DNA of 64,000 nucleotides, taken from NCBI RefSeq assembly GCF_003121895.1, contig NZ_QEWW01000001.1, forward strand, positions 434,001 through 498,000, given 5' to 3'. This DNA is from Ignatzschineria cameli. GTDB taxonomy: Bacteria > Pseudomonadota > Gammaproteobacteria > Cardiobacteriales > Wohlfahrtiimonadaceae. Both the position numbers and the translations under genes were made by a program. Of this stretch, positions 57,627-64,000 are shown in pieces. How positions within the stretch are numbered: the stretch's first letter is position 1; each line of letters starts with the position of its first letter. The notes beneath the pieces were generated by a model that was not told the origin of the DNA, made no database searches, and saw nothing but the letters and a program-made list of their open reading frames with translations.

Positions 57627-58049
57627 AGCTATTACTTGGGTTTTTAGTGAAAAATTAATGTTAGCGGGCAGGGTAATCGCCGATTCAGCACGGGAATGTC
57701 CTGTTGATTCTCCAGCGATCGCATCTCCAGTTTTAATAGTAGCACTCGATTCTCCACCAAAAAGGGGATAACTATCTGCCGGCGCACTTGCTACAGCCGT
57801 CTCTCGATCTTCAATTACTGACTCATAACTCCCTAAATTAATGGTCGTGACAGCAGAGTTATCAAAGTTTGTAGAAGGTTCGGCACTCTTATCTATAGAG
57901 GGTGTTATCTGCTGATAATGTTTATTCTCGCTCGCACGATTCTCCTCTTGAGCAACTGTTAATCCCGGAATAGAAGATATTAATAGAAATAGTAGAAGAA
58001 TTTTTTTAATCTCTCTTTTTGTACAACCAGAAAAAATATTATGATTCAT
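57624..58049 (-). pseudogene. Autotransporter N-terminal fragment with signal peptide
   Basis: Begins MNHNIFSGCTKRE with an extended basic region, then a hydrophobic core (KKILLLFLLISSIPGLTVA) as in autotransporter signals; AAGG sits seven bases before the ATG. First passenger repeat LFGGESSATI. The frame stops at 57624 because the A run at about 57647-57651 is one base short; with one more A it continues as SLKNPSNSLTL into the next piece. Whether the gene can be switched back on by slippage is not known. Confidence 0.88.
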
Positions 58050-58333
58050 AATCAGCCTTCGTTTTTATAAAGGGTTAATTTATACAGCCACTCATGAAGT
58101 AAATAATCCTTAGGGAATATTTAACAAAATTTATCTAAACACAAAACTATATTATTAATATTTACAATCTACTACACTATAGATCGAACGAAAAGTTAAT
58201 TTAATTATCGATTATTCTCATAATATAAAAAATATTAATCAAAAAGATAAAAAACATTAAGTTACATAAATCATCAAAAGGTAATAGCGCTATCAAATCG
58301 CTATTTTAGTAGAATGGGCTAACTCAATAAGCA
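58050..58333. other. AT-rich upstream region of the autotransporter
   Basis: Very AT-rich with long A/T runs. No gene, hairpin or clear promoter was recognised apart from the lhgO terminator at its right edge. Confidence 0.5.
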
Positions 58334-58370
58334 CAAAAAAGGCCGTGAATTTTAACCCTAATTCACGGCC
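58334..58370 (-). terminator. Terminator of lhgO
   Basis: Ten-base-pair perfect stem ggccgtgaat/attcacggcc, ten-base loop, followed on the minus strand by six U. Confidence 0.9.
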
Positions 58371-58432
58371 TGTCGTCTCACGCTACCATCAAATAGCAGA
58401 TAGGGAAGATCACTTTAATCTTTCGCTCTGAA

Positions 58433-59647
58433 CTACGCTTTTCCTTGCATCACTTCGCGGACAATATACTCTGCAATTGCCATAGAAGAGGTTGCACCGG
58501 GTGATGGTGCATTACGAATATGGGTAATATTTCCATCTCGGCGAATAACGAAGTCATCCACTAATGTTCCATCTGCTTCCATCGCTTGCGCTCTAATCCC
58601 TCGAGTTGCGGGTTTGACCGTCATATTGGCAAGGCTAGGTACATATTTAGTCGCTTCATTAATAAAGTTTTGTTGGCTAAAGACAGTCTTCGATTCCCGC
58701 ATAGCCGCTGGAATATTACGAAACGCAAAGCGCCAAAAACCAGGGTAGAGGAGATACTCTTTAATATCACGCCAGTTAAAGCCTTTACCATCATAATTTT
58801 CTCGCCCTTTAGAGAGGAAAGCATTAGGGCCAATTGTCATCTTGCCATCGATACGTTTTGTAAAATGAACCCCTAAAAATGGATATTTCGGATCCGGCAC
58901 CGGGTAGATAAGCCCTTTGACATCATGAGTATATTGATCATCTAAAACAAAATATTGACCAAAGAAGGGAACTATTTTAGGCGTATCGATATCACCTGAG
59001 TTTTTAGCCAATCGGTCTGACTGTAAGCCGGCGCAACTGACCGCATAATCAAACTCTGTCGCTACTCTTTTTCCACCGGCAAGTGTTAAGATAATTTTTC
59101 CATTTGCTGTATTGATAATAGACTCAATGGGGCTATTGAGCTCAATCTTTCCGCCACGCTCACGGATCTCTTCTGCAATTCGTTTTGCAATCGCCTCATA
59201 GCTAACAATTGCCGTTTCAGGAGAGTGAAGGGCAGCAACACCAATACAGTTAGGTTCTACCTCTTTAATCTCATCACCATAGAGCATCCGGACATTAGGC
59301 ACTTCATTATCAAGGGCAATTTGAAAGAGTTTTTTAAGGCGTTCTTCTTCCACTTTATTGAGTGCAACCACCACTTTGCCACATTGATCATAAGGGAGAT
59401 CATTTGTTTGACAATAATCACGAACAAGCTCAACACCCCTTCGACATAACCTTGCTTTTAAGCTACCCTTTGCATAATATAATCCTGCATGCACAACGCC
59501 GGAGTTATGGCTTGTTTGATGCCTTGCAACCTCAGATTCCTTTTCAAAAAGGGTCACATTGGCATCGGGATAGTCGATGAGAAGTTGTCTTGCAACGGAG
59601 AGTCCGTTGATTCCTCCTCCGATCACTGCATAGTTGATGGTTGACAC
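58433..59647 (-). CDS. lhgO: L-2-hydroxyglutarate oxidase/dehydrogenase LhgO
   Basis: FAD enzyme that oxidises L-2-hydroxyglutarate to 2-oxoglutarate, passing electrons to the quinone pool at the inner membrane. N-terminal dinucleotide motif VIGGGINGLSVA, the family block SHNSGVVHAGLYYAKGSLK (about 47-65), and C-terminal VKPATRGIRAQAM. 404 residues, near E. coli LhgO (422). GGAGATA precedes the start. A GntR-type regulator is divergent 29 bases away; the usual csiD/gab neighbours are absent here. Confidence 0.93.
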   Translation of the reverse strand: MSTINYAVIGGGINGLSVARQLLIDYPDANVTLFEKESEVARHQTSHNSGVVHAGLYYAKGSLKARLCRRGVELVRDYCQTNDLPYDQCGKVVVALNKVEEERLKKLFQIALDNEVPNVRMLYGDEIKEVEPNCIGVAALHSPETAIVSYEAIAKRIAEEIRERGGKIELNSPIESIINTANGKIILTLAGGKRVATEFDYAVSCAGLQSDRLAKNSGDIDTPKIVPFFGQYFVLDDQYTHDVKGLIYPVPDPKYPFLGVHFTKRIDGKMTIGPNAFLSKGRENYDGKGFNWRDIKEYLLYPGFWRFAFRNIPAAMRESKTVFSQQNFINEATKYVPSLANMTVKPATRGIRAQAMEADGTLVDDFVIRRDGNITHIRNAPSPGATSSMAIAEYIVREVMQGKA

Positions 59648-59676
59648 ATTTATCTCCTTAATTACGATACTTGAAT

Positions 59677-60387
59677 ATGAAAAAACTAAAAAAAATAGAA
59701 AGTCTCTCTGATCAAGCGTTTGAACTCTTACGTGAAGCGATCCTTAATAATGTGTTAGAACCAGGAAAACTCTACTCAGCAACAGAGATTGGGGAGTGGG
59801 TTGGAGCATCACGCACACCGATTCGAGAAGCGGCTCAGCAGCTAGCAAATATCGGTCTTGTACGGGTTGAACGCAATCGCGGCATCCGTATTCTTCCCAC
59901 CTCTTTAAAAGATCTTTTAGAATCTTTTCAAATTCGTCTTATGCTGGAAGTTCCATTGGTAAGAAAAGTGGCGATGATTCGTACTGAAGATGATCTCAAA
60001 GCGCTCAATACTGCTTATCACAATCTCTTTAAAGCAGCAGAAGCAGATGATGCAAAAGCAACGCTTCAAGCAGATAAAGAGTACCACTCAGCGCTATTAA
60101 AGATCGCTGCAGTAGAGAGGGCGCTTACAATTATCGACAATACTCGTAATACCGTATTACTATCAGGGCCTAGTACAATTCCTCATTCACGCACCTGTCT
60201 TGAAGCTTTTGAAGATCATCAAGAGTTGCATAAAGCGATCCTTAATGGTGATCCGGATACTGCTGGTAAAGAGATGGAGCGCCATATTATCAACACCGCA
60301 CGCCTCTTAGTAACACAAGAATCAAGTAGCCGTGAAAATTGGAATGATACCGATATCCTCGAACAGTTTTCATGGATTCATAAATAG
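59677..60387 (+). CDS. GntR-family (FadR-type) transcriptional regulator
   Basis: N-terminal winged helix (SATEIGEWVGASRTPIREAAQQLANIGLVRVERNRGIRI, about 35-75) and an all-helical FCD-type ligand domain with metal-binding His candidates (EYHSAL, FEDHQELHKAIL, ERHIINTARL). About 236 residues. ATG at 59677 chosen over an in-frame TTG two codons earlier; no clear ribosome site. Its position back to back with lhgO suggests that it controls lhgO, perhaps sensing L-2-hydroxyglutarate or a relative, but that is inference. Confidence 0.9.
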   Translation: MKKLKKIESLSDQAFELLREAILNNVLEPGKLYSATEIGEWVGASRTPIREAAQQLANIGLVRVERNRGIRILPTSLKDLLESFQIRLMLEVPLVRKVAMIRTEDDLKALNTAYHNLFKAAEADDAKATLQADKEYHSALLKIAAVERALTIIDNTRNTVLLSGPSTIPHSRTCLEAFEDHQELHKAILNGDPDTAGKEMERHIINTARLLVTQESSSRENWNDTDILEQFSWIHK

Positions 60388-61027
60388 TAGTATTTAAAGA
60401 TCTCTCCTTACTTATAAATTCGTTTAGCTTACAGCTATTTTTATCATATGTGACAGTTGCATGCAACACGCAATGTGTAATATATCCACTAGGATTAGGC
60501 ATATTACCAAGACGGATAGAGTAGCTAAGAATCGATCTCACCACTTATAAGGCTGCTTTTTAAGAGTGAATCTAATGAAGATGAATCTATTTGAGTTTGT
60601 TGAGATAAGAAATAAGAAGAGAGATCTCCATACCTCAAAATAACAAATGGATTAACAATTGGATGAAAGAATTCGATAAGCATTCAATAGGAAGATGCTA
60701 TAGATCTAGCTATAAGTCTAAATCTATTAAGTCTATAAAAAATCGCTACACGAATATTATTGTTAGATGAGATCAAAATCGCATTGAGCTAATGAATCCT
60801 CATCAAAGAGGGTACTCCTCCACTGAGAGATGGAAGATATATAGAATGTCTGATTCTATATATTATGTTAAATAGTATGTTTATACAGTCCTAACTCATA
60901 AATATCTATCTCTTATAGATTCATAATAACGATCCCAAATTAATATTAATCGTAAGCTTACGCAATGAAACCTCAGAATAAATCTTGAGGTTTCATTAAA
61001 AGTATTTATATTCAATTTCTACTCGAA
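60388..61027. other. Gene-free AT-rich stretch of about 640 bases
   Basis: No convincing ORF, RNA gene or mobile-element remnant. At its right edge lies a 12-base palindrome cgtaagcttacg (60951-60962) followed directly by a 12-base-pair hairpin (60964-60997), described separately. Divided between the 3' sides of two convergent genes. Confidence 0.5.
60951..60997. terminator. Double inverted repeat downstream of arsB and the GntR gene
   Basis: Palindrome cgtaagcttacg and a hairpin aatgaaacctca/tgaggtttcatt with a ten-base loop, in tandem. Neither side has a proper T run, so efficient intrinsic termination is uncertain. It lies 31 bases beyond the arsB stop. Confidence 0.45.
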
Positions 61028-62311
61028 TTAGAAAGAGAGTCTGATGGCCAAAGCAGCTAAAGTGACTAATAAAATTGGCGTGGTTAAAATAATACCGACT
61101 TTAAAGTAATATCCCCAAGTGATTTTTAAGTTCTTCTGAGATAAAACATGTAACCAAAGTAGTGTTGCGAGGCTTCCTATTGGCGTTATTTTAGGACCTA
61201 AATCACTACCGATTACGTTTGCATAAACCATCGCTTCTTCAGTCAGTCCTGCCGCCGTACTCGCATCAATAGAGAGTACGCCGACCAATACTGTAGGCAT
61301 ATTATTCATCACAGATGATAAAATAGCGGTGAGAACCCCTGTTCCAAATATGGATGCCCATAACCCGTTATCCGCAAGATGATTGAGAATATCGGTAATA
61401 TAATCTGTTAATCCTGCATTTCGTAATCCAAAAACTACAAGATACATGCCTAGTGAGAATATCACGATTTGCCAAGGAGCGCCTTTTACAACAGTTTTGA
61501 GGTTGATTTTCTTTCCTCGATAAGCAATCAATGCCAAAATTAATGCGGCAATAGAGGCGATTAAACTGATAGGAATCTCTAAATAATCAGATGTGAAGAA
61601 GCCAATCAATAGGAAAACTAAAATCCCCCATCCAGCTTTAAATGTCGCTAGATCCACAATAGAATTTTTCGGTGCTTCAAGGTGATGAACGTTATATGAA
61701 AATTTTGTATCTCTTCTAAAAAAGAGATGGAGCACAATTAATGTTGTGACAACAGAAACGATATTTACCGGCAACATAACAGAGGCGTAACGTGTAAAAT
61801 TAATATCAAAATAATCCGCTGAAACAATATTAACAAGATTCGAAACAATAAATGGCAAACTTCCTGTATCAGCGATAAAGCCAGCCGCCATCACAAATGC
61901 GAGTGTGGTTGCTCGGCTAACGCCTAAAGATAGAAGCATGGCCATAACGATTGGTGTAATAATGAGAGCCGCACCATCATTGGCAAAGAATGCCGCAACT
62001 AAAGCCCCGAGCAGAATTAGATAGGTGAATAGTTTTCGACTATTACCGTTGCCAAATCTGGCAATATGTAAGGCCGCCCATTTAAAAAAGCCTGCTTCAT
62101 CTAAAATTAAACTAATAATAATAATGGCGATAAAAGTAATCGTCGCATTCCAAATAATTTCCCAAACGAGGGGAATATCCTCAAAGGTAATCACCCCAAA
62201 TAAAAGTGCTAATATAGCGCCAATAGATGCGCTCCAACCAATTCCTAAACCTTTGGGTTGCCATATGACTAACACCAAAGTCAGTATAAATATAATAATT
62301 GCTGCTATCAT
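61028..62311 (-). CDS. arsB: Arsenite efflux pump membrane subunit ArsB
   Basis: Inner-membrane arsenite/antimonite extruder; works alone with the proton gradient or with ArsA as an ATP-driven pump. About 11-12 membrane segments; the family stretches [17 protein letters not shown] and [22 protein letters not shown] are diagnostic. 427 residues, the same as typical ArsB (429). AGGAAA lies eight bases before the ATG. It follows arsA on the same strand with an 82-base spacer containing a hairpin. Confidence 0.96.
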   Translation of the reverse strand: MIAAIIIFILTLVLVIWQPKGLGIGWSASIGAILALLFGVITFEDIPLVWEIIWNATITFIAIIIISLILDEAGFFKWAALHIARFGNGNSRKLFTYLILLGALVAAFFANDGAALIITPIVMAMLLSLGVSRATTLAFVMAAGFIADTGSLPFIVSNLVNIVSADYFDINFTRYASVMLPVNIVSVVTTLIVLHLFFRRDTKFSYNVHHLEAPKNSIVDLATFKAGWGILVFLLIGFFTSDYLEIPISLIASIAALILALIAYRGKKINLKTVVKGAPWQIVIFSLGMYLVVFGLRNAGLTDYITDILNHLADNGLWASIFGTGVLTAILSSVMNNMPTVLVGVLSIDASTAAGLTEEAMVYANVIGSDLGPKITPIGSLATLLWLHVLSQKNLKITWGYYFKVGIILTTPILLVTLAALAIRLSF

Positions 62312-62334
62312 CAGTAATTTCCTAAAAAAAGATA

Positions 62335-62361
62335 AATAAGCCCCTAATAAAGGAGCTTATC
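62335..62361 (-). promoter_or_regulatory. Hairpin between arsA and arsB
   Basis: Arms aataagcccct and aggagcttat with a mismatch, six-base loop, followed on the minus strand by ATTTATCTTTTTTT, just before the arsB ribosome site. It could attenuate arsB or stabilise the arsA message. Confidence 0.5.
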
Positions 62362-62393
62362 AATATATGATTTATTTATAAAAAGAATGCTTA

Positions 62394-64000
62394 TCAGTGA
62401 TGAGAAAGTTTACTTAATCCTTCTATGCCCACAGGCTCATCATTTTGTAACCTAACAAGCGCTAAGTTTTCTTGACGTTTTGATACCTTTTCAATTTCCT
62501 CTTTTTCTTTCAAGGCTCGCTCTTTTAGGAGTCCTGATCGAGTAGGATGATTGACTAAACTGTTATTGACGATCCAGCCCCATGGTTGAATTCCTGCTCT
62601 ACCTAAATCTTCTTCAAGATGCTGAGCTTCTGTAATAGGCGTTGTTTCCGCAAGTGTCACAAGAATAATCTTTGTTTTATCGGGATCTTGAATCTGCATC
62701 ATCGGCGTTGTAACGCCTTTACTACCCATTTGCTTAATCACTTCATTGTGATAGGCACCTGTTGCATCTAATAATAGTAGTGTATGCCCCGTTGGCGCTG
62801 TATCCATTACGACAATCTTTTTACTAGATTCTCTGATAATTCTCGAGAATGCTTGGAAAATCGCAATCTCTTCGGTACAAGGTGATCTTAAATCTTCCTC
62901 TAAAACAGCTTTTTCACTATCACTTAAATTATCCCCATGGCGTTTCATCACTTCCCCACGATATCTTTCAGTTTCCGCAGTAGGATCAATGCGACTGATG
63001 GTTAAATTGCTCAACGCTTCATCATTTAAAGTCGATGCTAAATGTGCTGCAGGATCAGATGTCGATAGATGAACCTGTTTCCCCATTTGCGCTAATTTAA
63101 CGGCAATTGCTGCGGCCATCGTTGTTTTCCCGACACCGCCCTTCCCCATTAGCATTAATAATCCCGTATCCTTTTGAGCAAGTTTTTCTACCATAGTTGC
63201 TAAATTGGGAACAGTAACATTGATTGCTTCGGGTGTTATCAATGTTTCAAACGAGAGATTCTCACGATTTAACAGTAATCTTAAGTAATCAATCCCCACT
63301 AAATTAAAGGGTTTTAAAGGGATATAATCAATCGATAATTTCTCAAGATTTGATGGGATGGCTTTTAGAATTTTCTGCTCTCTTTCATAAATTGTAGCCC
63401 CTAGTTCATCCTTCTGCGCTTCTTCTTTAGGAAATAAGCCATTGATCACGAGATATTGTTTATGAATTCCAAGAGCATACAGTTCATCGAAAGTTTTAGA
63501 TACCTCATTGATTGCACTTCTTTGCGCTCGAGAGACAAGAACCATCGTTGTCATTTTTTCATCAGCTAAAGCATCAACCGCAGCTTTATATTGAGTTTTC
63601 TGTTTTTCTAGTCCTGCTAAAGGTCCTAAACAAGAAGCGCCTTCTGGTGAAGCTTCTAAGAATTCGCTCCAAGCACCTGGCAACGATAGCATTCTAATAG
63701 TATGACCAGTGGGTGCTGTATCAAAGACAATATGATCAAATTCACGCTTAATATCACTATTTGTTAATAGTGCTGTAAACTCATCAAATGCCGCAATTTC
63801 AGTGGTACATGCTCCAGATAATTGCTCTTCTATTCCGGCAATAACATCTTCAGGAAGTGTGCCTTTAATAGGATCAATTATTTTTTTACGATAGGCTTCA
63901 GCCGCATCGTGAGGATTAATTTCAATCGCTGAAAGATTTGAAACAGCCTTTATCTCGGTAATATGTGAACCTACTTTTTGCCCGAATACTTGAGCAATAT
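62394..64000 (-). CDS. arsA: Arsenite-transporting ATPase ArsA, truncated at the window edge
   Basis: ATPase of the ArsAB pump. The open frame continues to the window end, so the N-terminal part including the first P-loop is outside. Visible: the end of the first half (SGACTTEIAAFDEF, DTAPTGHTIRM, and GASCLGPLAGL with a metal-site Cys), the linker, then the second half with P-loop GKGGVGKTT, SPCTEEIAIFQAF and a second DTAPTGHT. The three cysteines match the As(III)-binding set. About 534 residues seen of an expected roughly 585. Confidence 0.95.
   Translation of the reverse strand, partial: IAQVFGQKVGSHITEIKAVSNLSAIEINPHDAAEAYRKKIIDPIKGTLPEDVIAGIEEQLSGACTTEIAAFDEFTALLTNSDIKREFDHIVFDTAPTGHTIRMLSLPGAWSEFLEASPEGASCLGPLAGLEKQKTQYKAAVDALADEKMTTMVLVSRAQRSAINEVSKTFDELYALGIHKQYLVINGLFPKEEAQKDELGATIYEREQKILKAIPSNLEKLSIDYIPLKPFNLVGIDYLRLLLNRENLSFETLITPEAINVTVPNLATMVEKLAQKDTGLLMLMGKGGVGKTTMAAAIAVKLAQMGKQVHLSTSDPAAHLASTLNDEALSNLTISRIDPTAETERYRGEVMKRHGDNLSDSEKAVLEEDLRSPCTEEIAIFQAFSRIIRESSKKIVVMDTAPTGHTLLLLDATGAYHNEVIKQMGSKGVTTPMMQIQDPDKTKIILVTLAETTPITEAQHLEEDLGRAGIQPWGWIVNNSLVNHPTRSGLLKERALKEKEEIEKVSKRQENLALVRLQNDEPVGIEGLSKLSHH

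Noticed and set aside
60290-60544. 84-codon minus-strand frame overlapping the end of the GntR-type gene
   Set aside because: Partly antisense to the regulator, no ribosome site, unlike any protein I know.

Overview
This is a chromosomal segment of a moderately AT-rich bacterium. Gene content and order point to a gammaproteobacterium: sdhCDAB, ibaG-murA, dsbD, slyX, hrpA, clpP-clpX, E. coli-type gshA, rnt, prc, mnmA. The combination resembles Ignatzschineria/Wohlfahrtiimonas-type genomes, but the genus is my inference from gene content, not a computed placement. Both edges cut a gene: secA at the left (N-terminus missing) and arsA at the right (N-terminal half missing).

Layout. 0-2.5 kb: secA with a strong terminator. 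2.6-3.6 kb: an unrecognised cytosolic protein, then a gap with two adjacent microsatellites. 4.0-7.3 kb: macA-macB efflux pair. 7.4-11.0 kb: succinate dehydrogenase operon sdhCDAB with a recognisable promoter and terminator. 11.1-16.9 kb: an MscS-type channel, ibaG-murA, and dsbD. 17.1-18.8 kb: three identical tRNA-Gly(GCC) genes, each with its own sigma-70-like promoter, interrupted by a class II glutamine amidotransferase. 18.9-25.5 kb: slyX, hrpA and a RhlE-like DEAD-box helicase. 25.9-44.5 kb: mostly housekeeping genes on the minus strand: sstT, ruvX, a nitroreductase, pepN, a small lipoprotein, mraZ-murI, a FUSC-family membrane protein, a purine permease, a TerC protein, gshA, rnt, clpX, clpP. 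The plus-strand serC follows. 44.9-50.3 kb: prc, mnmA and an ABC exporter.

50.3-53.9 kb is the most interesting functional unit. A promoter is followed by a leader that matches the M-box (ykoK) magnesium riboswitch, then an intrinsic terminator, then three consecutive CorA-family magnesium/divalent cation transporter genes. The first and third proteins carry the family signature GMN; the middle one has SMN instead, which suggests a specialised or subfunctionalised paralogue.

53.9-64 kb is accessory in character. A large autotransporter gene on the minus strand is broken by two single-base contractions in homopolymers and by an IS481-like element whose own transposase is also frameshifted at a homopolymer. 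Removing the element restores the autotransporter reading frame exactly. The passenger contains about nine copies of a GG-centred repeat. Beyond it lie lhgO with a divergent GntR-type regulator, a 640-base gene-free stretch, and an arsenite efflux set arsA-arsB. No CRISPR array, replication origin, phage or integrase gene was seen.
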